A model generated the notes under the pieces. The model saw only the letters and a program-made list of their open reading frames with translations. It was not told the DNA's origin and searched no databases. Shown in pieces: positions 1 to 8,495 of a DNA stretch of 64,000 nt. The stretch is from Lachnocurva sp045579705 (lineage in GTDB: Bacteria > Bacillota > Clostridia > Lachnospirales > Lachnospiraceae): NCBI GenBank assembly GCA_045579705.1, contig JAZNMP010000003.1, positions 1 through 64,000 of the forward strand, given 5' to 3'. Numbering within the stretch: position 1 is the first letter of the stretch; each line of letters starts with the position of its first letter. The position numbers were made by a program, and so were the translations under genes.

Positions 1-2
1 TG

Positions 3-56
3 GCAAAACGCCCTGATTTAGAGTATTATAATAATTGGTTTGATTGTTCATGGTAA
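3..56 (+). CDS. Possible 3' end of an upstream gene (partial)
   Basis: One + strand frame runs open from the window edge to a TAA at 54-56 and encodes about 17 residues ending in FDCSW. It is followed by a hairpin and a strong + strand terminator, which is what the end of a rightward gene would look like. The piece is too short to assign a family, and chance cannot be excluded. Confidence 0.25.
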   Translation, partial: AKRPDLEYYNNWFDCSW

Positions 57-73
57 TATTTTACCATGAACAA
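44..73. repeat. Perfect 13-bp inverted repeat
   Basis: The arms TTGTTCATGGTAA (44-56) and TTACCATGAACAA (61-73) are perfectly complementary around a 4-base loop. There is no T-run after it on the + strand. It may protect the 3' end of the upstream transcript or be an operator. It sits just before the terminator at 74-116. Confidence 0.5.
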
Positions 74-116
74 AGAGAAGTAATCAGCTGTTTCCAGCTA
101 TTACTTCTCTTTTTTT
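74..116 (+). terminator. Intrinsic terminator between upstream gene and adhE
   Basis: AGAGAAGTAAT and ATTACTTCTCT form a long stem closed by the inner pair AGCTG/CAGCT, followed by TTTTTT on the + strand. It would end a rightward transcript. The same stem can also end adhE on the minus strand, where the tail is CTTTGTTC. Confidence 0.75.
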
Positions 117-170
117 CATGAGCTGATTATTTCACAGCCCCTTCTCTTCTGTTAAACGATTTAAGGAGAT

Positions 171-2840
171 TTATTTTGAGTATTCCTTTACACAAGGAAG
201 TACTTCCTCAGGTGTGAACTCGTTCTTCTGGTATTTCTTTCCATAGAATGCGAGTTTGTACATTTCCTTCAAATCGGAAATAAGTGGGTAACGAGGGTTA
301 GCTCCTGTACACTGATCATCGAATGCGTTCACACTCATATCATCAAGTGTAGCGAGGAAGTCTTCCTCAGTTACGTTATAGTCAGCGATAGTCTCTTTGA
401 TACCTACAGCCTTCTTTAATTCACAAATCTTCTGGCAGAGCTTCTCTACAGCCTTTGCATCATCTTTTTCAGCGATGCCTACGAAACGAGCACATTCTGC
501 ATAACGAGCCATAGTATGTGGATATTCATACTGTGGGAAGGTACCCATCTTTGCTGGCTGCTCTGATGCATTGTAACGGATTACTTCTGTAAGAAGAAGT
601 GCATTTGCAAGTCCGTGAGGAATATGGTGATAAGCACCGAGCTTATGTGCCATAGAATGGCAGATTCCGAGGAATGCATTTGCGAATGCCATACCAGCCA
701 TGCATGAAGCATTTGCCATTTCGTTACGAGCCTTTACATTGTCCGGTTCGTTGTAAGCTGTTGGAAGGTATTCAAATACTCTCTTCATAGCCTGGAGAGC
801 TAAACCATCTGTGTATGGTGTTGCCATCATAGAAGCATATGCTTCGAGGGCATGTACGAGAACATCGACACCTGATGCAGCTGTAAGTCCCTTTGGCTGT
901 GTCATCATGTTGTCTGTATCGATGATAGCCATGTTTGGAAGAAGCTCGTAGTCTGTAATAGGATACTTCGTTCCTGTCTTCTCGTCTGTGATAACCGCGA
1001 AAGGAGTTACCTCAGAACCTGTTCCTGAAGATGTAGGAACAGCAACGAAGAGAGCCTTCTCACCCATCTTAGGGAACTGATATACCTTCTTACGAATATC
1101 GATATATCTCATAGCCATATCTTCAAACTTAACATCTGGATGCTCATAAAGAACCCACATAATCTTACCAGCATCCATAGCTGAACCTCCACCAAATGCT
1201 AGGATGCAGTCTGGCTCATATCTTCTCATGAGTTCAGCACCTTCTGTTGCATTTGCAAGTGTTGGGTCTGGCTGTACATTTGAGAATACTGTATAGTCGA
1301 TTCCCATCTCATGAAGTGCATCTGTAATAGGCTTTGTGAAACCTGCCTTTGCGAGGAAGGAGTCAGTTACGATGAAGCACTTCTTCTTTCCATAAACTTC
1401 CTTCAATTCCTGAAGAGCTACTGGCATACAGCCTTTCTTGAAGTAAACTTTTTCAGGTGTTCTGAACCAGAGCATATTCTCTCTCCTCTCAACTACATGT
1501 TTGTAATTCAACATATGTTTAACGCCTACGTTCTCAGAAACTGAGTTTCCGCCATAAGAGCCACATCCCAATGTAAGAGATGGAGTGAGTTTGAAGTTGT
1601 ATAAATCTCCCAGACCACCCTGTGCACTAGGCTGGTTATGAAGGATACGGCAAGCATGCATAGTAACTTCATGCTTTCTGATCTTCTCTGTTTCACGAGG
1701 ATCGATAAAGATAGAAGCTGTATGTCCTGGGCCACCGTCCATGAGGAGCTGCTGAGCCTTCTTTAGAGCATCGTCGAAATCTTTTGCCTTGTACATAGCG
1801 AGTACTGGTGAAAGTTTCTCGTGTGCAAAAGGTTCAGCCTTTGATGTATCAGTTACCTCACCGATTAAGACTTTCTTATCATGAGGAACTTCGATTCCTG
1901 CGAGTGCTGCAATCTTCCAAGCTGACTGTCCTACGATTTTTGCATTAAGCGATCCATTGATGAGGATTACGCCTCTAAGCTTCTCGATTTCAGTTTTTGA
2001 AAGGAAGTAAGCACCACGCTTCTCAAATTCTTTCTTTACTGCATCATAAACTTTTGAAAGAACTGTAACTGACTGCTCAGAAGCACAGATCATACCGTTA
2101 TCAAAAGTCTTTGAATGAAGGATTGATGAAACAGCGTTTTCAATATCTGCTGAATCATCTATGATACAAGGGTTGTTTCCGGCACCAACACCGAGAGCTG
2201 GAGTACCTGATGAATAAGCCGCATTTACCATTCCAGGACCACCTGTAGCGAGGATGCAATCAGCCTGTGCCATGATTTCGTTTGTCATCTCAAGTGAAGG
2301 CTCGTCGATCCATCCGATGATATTCTCTGGAGCACCTGCTTTTACAGCTGCCTCTAATACGATTCTAGCCGCATCGATAGTACACTTCTTTGCACGTGGA
2401 TGTGGGCTGATGATGATCGCATTTCTAGTCTTCAAGCAAAGCAATGTCTTAAAGATAGCTGTAGATGTAGGATTTGTAGTAGGGATTACTGCTGCTACGA
2501 GTCCGAGTGGCTCTGCGATAGTCTGAATTCCAAATGCTGGATCTTCCTCTATGACACCGCAAGTCTTCCAGTTTTTGTACTTGTTGTAAATATATTCTGC
2601 AGCGTAGTTATTCTTGATAACCTTGTCCTCGACTACACCCATTCCAGTCTCTTCAACTGCATCCATAGCAAGCTGGATACGCTGAAGGTTTGCTGCTGTA
2701 GCTGCTGCATTAAAAATAGCATCTACCTGCTCCTGTGAATATGTAGCGTATTCTCTCTGTGCAGCTCTAACTACTGCAATCTTTGCCTCGAGAGAATCCA
2801 TATCTTTAACTACGTCCGGATTTGTAAATTCCTGACTCAT
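171..2840 (-). CDS. adhE: Bifunctional acetaldehyde-CoA/alcohol dehydrogenase
   Basis: 889 residues, the usual AdhE length. The N-terminal half is a CoA-acylating aldehyde dehydrogenase with the catalytic Cys in DNGMICASE near residue 252. The C-terminal half, from about residue 450, is an iron-dependent alcohol dehydrogenase with the GGGSAMDAGK NAD(P)-binding motif near 550 and metal-ligand histidines in CHSMAHK and HHIPHG near 728-745. Together they reduce acetyl-CoA to acetaldehyde and then ethanol, recycling NADH during fermentation; the family forms cytoplasmic spirosome filaments. It is transcribed alone, with an AGGAAGA ribosome site before the ATG. A Rex-like box overlaps its promoter, so redox control by NADH/NAD+ is likely. 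Confidence 0.96.
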   Translation of the reverse strand: MSQEFTNPDVVKDMDSLEAKIAVVRAAQREYATYSQEQVDAIFNAAATAANLQRIQLAMDAVEETGMGVVEDKVIKNNYAAEYIYNKYKNWKTCGVIEEDPAFGIQTIAEPLGLVAAVIPTTNPTSTAIFKTLLCLKTRNAIIISPHPRAKKCTIDAARIVLEAAVKAGAPENIIGWIDEPSLEMTNEIMAQADCILATGGPGMVNAAYSSGTPALGVGAGNNPCIIDDSADIENAVSSILHSKTFDNGMICASEQSVTVLSKVYDAVKKEFEKRGAYFLSKTEIEKLRGVILINGSLNAKIVGQSAWKIAALAGIEVPHDKKVLIGEVTDTSKAEPFAHEKLSPVLAMYKAKDFDDALKKAQQLLMDGGPGHTASIFIDPRETEKIRKHEVTMHACRILHNQPSAQGGLGDLYNFKLTPSLTLGCGSYGGNSVSENVGVKHMLNYKHVVERRENMLWFRTPEKVYFKKGCMPVALQELKEVYGKKKCFIVTDSFLAKAGFTKPITDALHEMGIDYTVFSNVQPDPTLANATEGAELMRRYEPDCILAFGGGSAMDAGKIMWVLYEHPDVKFEDMAMRYIDIRKKVYQFPKMGEKALFVAVPTSSGTGSEVTPFAVITDEKTGTKYPITDYELLPNMAIIDTDNMMTQPKGLTAASGVDVLVHALEAYASMMATPYTDGLALQAMKRVFEYLPTAYNEPDNVKARNEMANASCMAGMAFANAFLGICHSMAHKLGAYHHIPHGLANALLLTEVIRYNASEQPAKMGTFPQYEYPHTMARYAECARFVGIAEKDDAKAVEKLCQKICELKKAVGIKETIADYNVTEEDFLATLDDMSVNAFDDQCTGANPRYPLISDLKEMYKLAFYGKKYQKNEFTPEEVLPCVKEYSK

Positions 2841-2931
2841 AATAAATCTTCCTCCTAAATTTCTAACGCCAAATCTTTGCAGAAAACTTTGAAATAGCTC
2901 TATTTATAACCCTGTTGTTTCAACGATTTAA

Positions 2932-2960
2932 AGTATAGAACTGTGTTAATCATTTGTCAA
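2932..2960 (-). promoter_or_regulatory. adhE promoter with Rex-like operator
   Basis: On the minus strand TTGACA (2960-2955), a 17-base spacer and TATACT (2937-2932) form a near-consensus sigma-A promoter. The -35 lies inside TTGACAAATGATTAACAC (2960-2943), which matches 11 of the 14 specified bases of the Rex consensus TTGTTAA-N4-TTAACAA. Rex represses adhE in many Firmicutes when NADH is low. Rex binding is inferred from this match only. Confidence 0.65.
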
Positions 2961-2995
2961 TGCGTTTTGTTATTTTTTTATCGAATTTTTTGTGT

Positions 2996-3068
2996 AAAAA
3001 AAACACCCCTCCACTTCGCTTTGCTATCCACGTTCTTCGATAACAAAGAGAAGTTACTAGGGGTGTTT
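2996..3068 (-). terminator. Intrinsic terminator of the phosphotransferase gene
   Basis: Arms AAACACCCCT and AGGGGTGTTT enclose a second imperfect stem (CTTCGCTTTGCTAT with ATAACAAAGAGAAG). On the minus strand the stem is followed by a run of T residues, placing it just after the 3094-3843 gene. Confidence 0.8.
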
Positions 3069-3093
3069 ACAAATCCAATACTGACTATATGTC

Positions 3094-3843
3094 CTACATC
3101 AAATCGCTAAAGTTCAACCAGCTCTCGAGAAGTTCTTTCTCCTCAGGTCTGTTCTTTGTAAGGTTAGCAGCTGCTATGATAGGCAACCATTTCTTTATGT
3201 ATTCTACATCAGTCTTTGTCTTTGAGCAGAAGTTATTATAATATTTCTTTGCGATTTCTGGATCTTTGAGATACAGTGTGAGGTATGTTCTCGCAACATC
3301 ACCAGAAGCGTTACCCTGAGTAGCATGTACCCAGTCGATCAGGTAAAGTTTACCATCCTCGCCTACGATGATATTTGAAGGTCTAAAATCACCATGGCAG
3401 AGTTTGAAATGCTTTGGCATAGAGTTCAAGCGTGTGAGGAGCTCGTATCTAGCACCTGCATCGATAGTATTCAAGCCATTAATCTGGAAAGTAAGCTTAT
3501 CACGCATACGTGTAAGCATAGGTGCTCTCTTCTTAAACACTTCCATCTGGAGATCAACCATCTGATCGATATATTCATCAATCTTTCCTGGGTTCTCTTC
3601 CATCAGTTCGAGCAAAGTCTTTCCTGGAATGTACTCCTTCTCGATTCCGAAACGTCCTTCAGAATCCATAGTAATTCCAAGCACCTTTGGCACATTCAAG
3701 CCTTCGATATTCTCGATACGAGTATTTACGAAAGCTTCATGAAATACTTCGTCTTTAGGGAAATCGCTGTCAAATACTTTTGTAAGCTTATTTCCTTCGA
3801 CATATACACTCTTCTTACCATTCTGAGATATTAAATTACTCAT
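3094..3843 (-). CDS. Aminoglycoside phosphotransferase/choline kinase-family protein
   Basis: 249 residues from the ATG at 3843, chosen because AAAGGAGA lies just upstream of it; an upstream in-frame ATG has no ribosome site. The kinase-like catalytic loop HGDFRPSN and the metal-binding IDW about 15 residues later are the APH/ChoK signature. The N-terminal phosphate-binding region is present (VYVEGNKLTKVF and following). The substrate cannot be read from the sequence: small-molecule phosphorylation of an aminoglycoside, choline, thiamine or sugar type are all possible. It is a single gene between two terminator-bounded neighbours, and nothing around it suggests a resistance element. Confidence 0.8.
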   Translation of the reverse strand: MSNLISQNGKKSVYVEGNKLTKVFDSDFPKDEVFHEAFVNTRIENIEGLNVPKVLGITMDSEGRFGIEKEYIPGKTLLELMEENPGKIDEYIDQMVDLQMEVFKKRAPMLTRMRDKLTFQINGLNTIDAGARYELLTRLNSMPKHFKLCHGDFRPSNIIVGEDGKLYLIDWVHATQGNASGDVARTYLTLYLKDPEIAKKYYNNFCSKTKTDVEYIKKWLPIIAAANLTKNRPEEKELLESWLNFSDLM

Positions 3844-4017
3844 ACTAAGTTCTCCTTTACTGGAGCTTCTCAAGTTTTTCTGCAATTCTTATTCTACACT
3901 TTCGTTAATTTATTATCAACACCTTTTTATTTTTTACAGAAAAAAACTCATAATCTGTCCGACGCCTGCCTTTAAAGCCTGTTATAGTGTATATACTTTT
4001 GTGATAAAGGAGGCTAT

Positions 4018-5337
4018 ATGGATTTATCATTAGCAGAGTGTAATAACTATACAAATATACTTAAGGCAGAACTCGTGCCTGCCATGGGATGTACAGAACC
4101 TATCGCCGTAGCTTACGCTGCAGCAAAGGTTGCCGAAGTCCTCGGCGAAGAAGCTACTCACCTGAATGTACGCTGCTCTGGAAACATCATAAAGAATGTC
4201 AAGGGCGTTACTGTTCCTAATTCTGGTAACCAGAAAGGAATCGAAGTAGCTGCTACTCTCGGTCTCATCGGCGGAGACCCGTCAAAGGAACTCGAAGTCA
4301 TCGCCGGAGTCACAGATGCTGACCGTGCAAAGGCTGGCGAGATGGTTCACGCAGGTTTCTGCGAAGTCGAACTCGAAGAAGGTGTTCCAAACCTCTACAT
4401 CAAAGCTACCGCTACTGGCGAACATCATAAAGCGGTCGTTCTCATCGAAGACAACCACACAAATATCACACTGATTGAACGTGACGACGAAGTTATCCTC
4501 GAAACTCACAGACATATCGAAGATAACGATACAGAAGGATCTCCAAAGAAGAACAAACTCGATTATAAGAAGATGTCACTCCGCGGAATCCTGACTTACG
4601 CAGAAAGCGTTAATATAAACTGCGTTAAACCTATCCTCGACAGACAGATTGCCTGCAACACAGCAATTTCTGACGAAGGACTGAAGAACAACTGGGGCGC
4701 ACGTGTCGGAAAAACTTTCCTCGATACCTGGGGCGACGACGTAAAAGCTCGTGCCTGTGCCAGAGCTGCCGCAGGTTCAGATGCCCGTATGAGCGGATGT
4801 CCACTTCCTGTTGTTATAAACTCAGGTAGCGGTAACCAGGGTATCACTGTTACTATGCCTGTTCTTACTTTTGCTGAAGAATGGAATGTTCCTGAAGAGA
4901 AGAAATACAGAGCGCTCCTCATCAGTAACCTCATTTCGATTTATATCAAGCATTATATCGGAGCCCTGTCAGCTTTTTGCGGAGCTGTAAGTGCTGCTAC
5001 TGCATCTGGCGCAGCCATCACATATATGTCTGGTGGAGATATCAACGCGATCGGACGTACCATCACAAACACATTGGGAAATGTCGGTGGAATCGTATGC
5101 GACGGTGCAAAACCTAGTTGTGCAGCAAAGATTTGTTCCAGCGTAAACGCTGCTATTATGGCTCATTACATGAGTATTTCTGATGATGAGTTCAAAGGCG
5201 GTGAAGGCTTCATCGAAGATGATGTCGAGAAAACTATTAAAAACATGGGTTATATCGGAAAAATCGGTATGAAAGAAACTGACGTCGAAATCCTGAATGT
5301 CATGATTGACAAAGTTGACGTCGACAAAGAATTGTAA
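4018..5337 (+). CDS. cyuA: L-cysteine desulfidase/serine dehydratase alpha-like protein (UPF0597)
   Basis: 439 residues, typical for the CyuA/YhaM (UPF0597) family. These enzymes resemble the alpha chain of iron-sulfur L-serine dehydratase and break L-cysteine to pyruvate, ammonia and sulfide. Visible family features are the N-terminal AMGCTEP segment, SGCPLPVVINSGSGNQG near residue 260, and CDGAKPSCAAKI near 360, whose cysteines are candidate Fe-S ligands. The start is fixed by AAAGGAGG directly upstream. It is a single gene facing away from the kinase and is followed by two terminators. Activity on cysteine and not serine is inferred from family membership. The symbol is given by homology. 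Confidence 0.85.
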   Translation: MDLSLAECNNYTNILKAELVPAMGCTEPIAVAYAAAKVAEVLGEEATHLNVRCSGNIIKNVKGVTVPNSGNQKGIEVAATLGLIGGDPSKELEVIAGVTDADRAKAGEMVHAGFCEVELEEGVPNLYIKATATGEHHKAVVLIEDNHTNITLIERDDEVILETHRHIEDNDTEGSPKKNKLDYKKMSLRGILTYAESVNINCVKPILDRQIACNTAISDEGLKNNWGARVGKTFLDTWGDDVKARACARAAAGSDARMSGCPLPVVINSGSGNQGITVTMPVLTFAEEWNVPEEKKYRALLISNLISIYIKHYIGALSAFCGAVSAATASGAAITYMSGGDINAIGRTITNTLGNVGGIVCDGAKPSCAAKICSSVNAAIMAHYMSISDDEFKGGEGFIEDDVEKTIKNMGYIGKIGMKETDVEILNVMIDKVDVDKEL

Positions 5338-5361
5338 ACCATCTAATAATTATATCTGCTT

Positions 5362-5440
5362 AATAAGAAACCCCAGCTTTGCAGAACGGGGAGTTGAAAG
5401 ATAAACTTTCAAGTTCTGCAAAACCGGGGTATTTCTTTAT
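5362..5440 (+). terminator. Long nested hairpin terminator after the desulfidase gene
   Basis: A nearly 80-base imperfect palindrome. The outer arms AATAAGAAA/TTTCTTTATT and CCCCAGCTTTGCAGAAC/GTTCTGCAAAACCGGGG enclose an inner TTGAAAG/CTTTCAA stem. It is much longer than an ordinary terminator but sits where one is expected. The symmetrical A- and T-rich flanks would let it act in both directions. Confidence 0.6.
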
Positions 5441-5469
5441 TCAAATTACACTAATTACCTTTATTTAGA

Positions 5470-5496
5470 GTCGGCCGCTTTCGCGACCGACTTTTT
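5470..5496 (+). terminator. Second intrinsic terminator before the convergent oxidoreductase
   Basis: GTCGGCCGC and GCGACCGAC pair with one mismatch around TTTC, followed by TTTTT on the + strand. It is a compact GC-rich terminator that backs up the preceding hairpin at the convergent boundary with the 952-residue oxidoreductase. Confidence 0.8.
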
Positions 5497-5514
5497 CTAT
5501 GTATTAAACATAGA

Positions 5515-8373
5515 TTATTTCTTTAACCAAGCAGTCTCCTTTGGAGTCTTCTTGATAAATGGACGTTTGATAGCCTGTTTTGCTGCGTACGGAAGGATAT
5601 ACTTAAGTTTGTCCTCAGCCTTACGCATTGTAGAGCATTCAGGGTTATCGCGCGTGAGCTTGATAGCATCAAATTCACAACGCGTTGTACAAAGACCACA
5701 TCCGATACACTTGTTTGGATCTACGATAGAAGCACCACAGCCAAGGCAGCGAGATGTCTCGAGCTTAACCTGCTCTTCTGTAAAGATTTCCTTTGTATCG
5801 CGGAATGTAAGTTTTCCATCCTCTGTCTTCTTTGTTCCTGCTACCTGACGGCCAACTGTATCGTAACCTGATACGCTGATATCGTCTTTATTAAGCTCGA
5901 TAAAGAAGTTAGGATCACGTCCGATAGTAAGTGATGAATGAGGCTGTACGAATCTGTGGATTGAAACAGCGCCTTCTCTACCGCAAGCGATAGCATCGAT
6001 AGCAAATCTAGGTCCATAGAACATATCTCCACCTACGAAGATATCTGGAACAGTTGTCTGGAATGTAACCTTGTCAGCTACAGGAGCTGGTCCTCTGAAC
6101 TCTACGTTCTCACCTTCGAGGAGGTCACCCCATACTGTCTTCTGTCCTACAGAGAGGATAACGTTAGAACACTCGATAGTCATAGTCTCGTTCTCGTCAT
6201 ACTTAGGATCGAAACGACCTTCTGCATTCTTAACCTGTGTACACTTCTTGAATACGATTCCTGTAACCTTGCCATTCTCTGTGAGAATTTCCTTAGGTCC
6301 CCAACCGCCTTCGATAGCGATTCCTTCAGACTCTGCGAGCTCGATTTCCTCTGGAAGAGCTGGCATGATGTCACGTGTTTCAAGTGAAACCTGTGTAACC
6401 TTTGATGAACCACAACGAACTGCTGTACGGCTTACATCGATAGCTACGTTACCACCACCGATTACTACTGTATCGCCCGAAAGCTTGAAGCTCTCGTCAT
6501 CGATAACTGTGTGAAGGAGGTCAACACCCTTCATAACGCCTTCTGCATCTTCGCCTGGAACGTTGATTCCACGTCCACCCTGACATCCGATAGCGATGTA
6601 GAATGCTTTGTATCCCTGCTCACGGAGTTCCTTGAGAGTGATATCCTTACCTACTTCTACGCCGAGTCTTATGTCTACGCCTAATTCACGAAGTACATCT
6701 ACTTCAGCTTCTACTACATTTTTCTCCATAACGAATGATGGAATACCGTATGTTACCATTCCACCAGGTTTCTGGTTTTTGTCGAAAAGTGTAGGCTTAT
6801 ATCCATTAAGTGCCAGATAGTAAGCACATGAAATACCAGCAGGACCTGCACCGATGATAGCGATTTTTTCATCGAACTCACCATCAACCTTTGGTACAAC
6901 CTTCTCTGGGATGTAGCGTGTATCTGACTGAAGATCTCTCATAGCTACGAATTTCTTTACTTCGTCGATAGCGAGGGCCTGATCGATAGTCGCACGAGTA
7001 CAAGCATCTTCACAACGGCGGTTACATACGTGACCACAGACTGCTGGAAGTGGGTTGTATCTCTTAATAAGTGCGAGTGCTTCTTCGTATCTACCCTGAG
7101 AAGCCATCTTGATATATCCCTGTACAGGAATATGTGCTGGACATGCTGTCTTACATGGAGCTGTACCAGTCTTGTGTGTATTGATACGGTTGATATCGCG
7201 GTAGTCTTCTGTCCACATTTCTGAAGACCACTTCTGCTCTGTTGGAAGTGGCATCTTAGGATAAACTACTTCGCTTCCGTCTTTCTTGCAAAGTTTCTGT
7301 CCGAGAGTTGCAGCACCAGCTGGACAAACCTCAACACAACGTCCACAAGCTACACAGTTGTCTTTGTCAACGTGAGCTACATAGGCTGAACGTGACATAT
7401 TAGGTGTGTTGAAAAGCTGTGATGTACGAAGTGCATAGCAAACATTTACATTACAGTTACAGATAGCAAAGATTTTGTCCTCACCATCGATATTTGTAAT
7501 CTGGTGAACGAAGCCATTGTCCTCAGCTTTCTTGAGGATTCTCATAACTTCATCTCTATCGATATAATGTCCGCCCTTCTTTGTCTCAACAACCCAGTCA
7601 GCCATATCGCCGACAGCGATACACCAGCTTTCAGGGTCATCAGCACATCCTTCGTCGAAAGTCTTTCTAGACTTACGGCAAGAACATGGAGAAGCTGCAT
7701 ACTTTCCATCATATTTATCAAGCCAGTGTGTAATATGCTCGATTGAAGCAGAAGTGCTAGTTGCGTCGATAGCTTTTTCTACTGGAATAACGTGCATACC
7801 GATACCAGCTCCACCCATAGGAACCATATTTGTAAGTCCCTCAAGCGGAATTCTACTCATACGCTCGAAGAATGGGCCTACTTCTGGATGAGCAGCATAG
7901 AGAGTTGGGCTCATATTACCGAACTCTGCTGAACCTGGTACATACATAGGAACTACATACTGTTTCTCATGTCTGTCATTTTCCCAGTTGTACTCGATGA
8001 TTCCGTTAAACGCCATCTCATCGAGATTCTTCTGAAGTTCTTCCGCACTGAACTCAGGGCAAAGAGCCTGAATCTCTTCAAAAGTTCTAGGCTTTCTCTT
8101 CTCCATCTTTAGGCCGATTTCACACTGTTCATCAGTGATCATACCGTAGATGCCCCAGTACTCTGGGCTTTCCTTTGTGATTTTTTCTTTGCCTAACTTG
8201 ATGTCTTTTCTGTCTGTTACCATCGTAGCGAACCTGGCGAGTGGCTCTCTAAATGGCGCGTCCATATCAACGTTAGCTGGAATAATACCAGCACGTGGAT
8301 CCTTTCTGTTTCTTTCTGGATCCAATGAATATGGAGTCATTAGTTCTGATTCTTTAAATTCCCTCTTATCCAT
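5515..8373 (-). CDS. Large Fe-S/FAD oxidoreductase with GltD-like core
   Basis: 952 residues in four parts. Residues 1-330 form an N-terminal region with cysteine motifs CSCRKSRK near 229 and CNCNVNVC near 310. A ferredoxin-type CVACGRCVEVCP cluster lies near 340. From 400 to 870 is a glutamate synthase small subunit-like flavoprotein with a Cys-rich Fe-S domain (CGHVCNRRCEDAC), the FAD site IAIIGAGPAGIS near 503 and a second dinucleotide site VIGGGNVAIDVS near 640. The C-terminus has another cluster motif, CIGCGLCTTRC, near 890. It should shuttle electrons between NAD(P)H, FAD and ferredoxin-like centres, but the electron acceptor is unknown. It is divergent from an AraC regulator, which probably controls it. 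Confidence 0.8.
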   Translation of the reverse strand: MDKREFKESELMTPYSLDPERNRKDPRAGIIPANVDMDAPFREPLARFATMVTDRKDIKLGKEKITKESPEYWGIYGMITDEQCEIGLKMEKRKPRTFEEIQALCPEFSAEELQKNLDEMAFNGIIEYNWENDRHEKQYVVPMYVPGSAEFGNMSPTLYAAHPEVGPFFERMSRIPLEGLTNMVPMGGAGIGMHVIPVEKAIDATSTSASIEHITHWLDKYDGKYAASPCSCRKSRKTFDEGCADDPESWCIAVGDMADWVVETKKGGHYIDRDEVMRILKKAEDNGFVHQITNIDGEDKIFAICNCNVNVCYALRTSQLFNTPNMSRSAYVAHVDKDNCVACGRCVEVCPAGAATLGQKLCKKDGSEVVYPKMPLPTEQKWSSEMWTEDYRDINRINTHKTGTAPCKTACPAHIPVQGYIKMASQGRYEEALALIKRYNPLPAVCGHVCNRRCEDACTRATIDQALAIDEVKKFVAMRDLQSDTRYIPEKVVPKVDGEFDEKIAIIGAGPAGISCAYYLALNGYKPTLFDKNQKPGGMVTYGIPSFVMEKNVVEAEVDVLRELGVDIRLGVEVGKDITLKELREQGYKAFYIAIGCQGGRGINVPGEDAEGVMKGVDLLHTVIDDESFKLSGDTVVIGGGNVAIDVSRTAVRCGSSKVTQVSLETRDIMPALPEEIELAESEGIAIEGGWGPKEILTENGKVTGIVFKKCTQVKNAEGRFDPKYDENETMTIECSNVILSVGQKTVWGDLLEGENVEFRGPAPVADKVTFQTTVPDIFVGGDMFYGPRFAIDAIACGREGAVSIHRFVQPHSSLTIGRDPNFFIELNKDDISVSGYDTVGRQVAGTKKTEDGKLTFRDTKEIFTEEQVKLETSRCLGCGASIVDPNKCIGCGLCTTRCEFDAIKLTRDNPECSTMRKAEDKLKYILPYAAKQAIKRPFIKKTPKETAWLKK

Positions 8374-8402
8374 TTATCATTATCCTTTCTAAAAGGCATT
8401 AA

Positions 8403-8430
8403 TTGACAAATTTATGTCTAAAAATAGTAT
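8403..8430 (+). promoter_or_regulatory. Promoter of the AraC-family gene
   Basis: TTGACA (8403-8408), a 16-base spacer and TAGTAT (8425-8430) point toward the AraC gene. The site lies in the 122-base divergent interval shared with the FAD oxidoreductase, so a regulator bound here could act on both genes. Confidence 0.5.
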
Positions 8431-8495
8431 ATCAATTAACAAGCTTTTAATATATAATAATCGGAGAGAAAAATAAAACTATCGGAGGCTTTTAG

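Noticed and set aside
3094..3843. Aminoglycoside resistance gene
   Set aside because: General kinase motifs only, core-genome context and no mobile-element signs.
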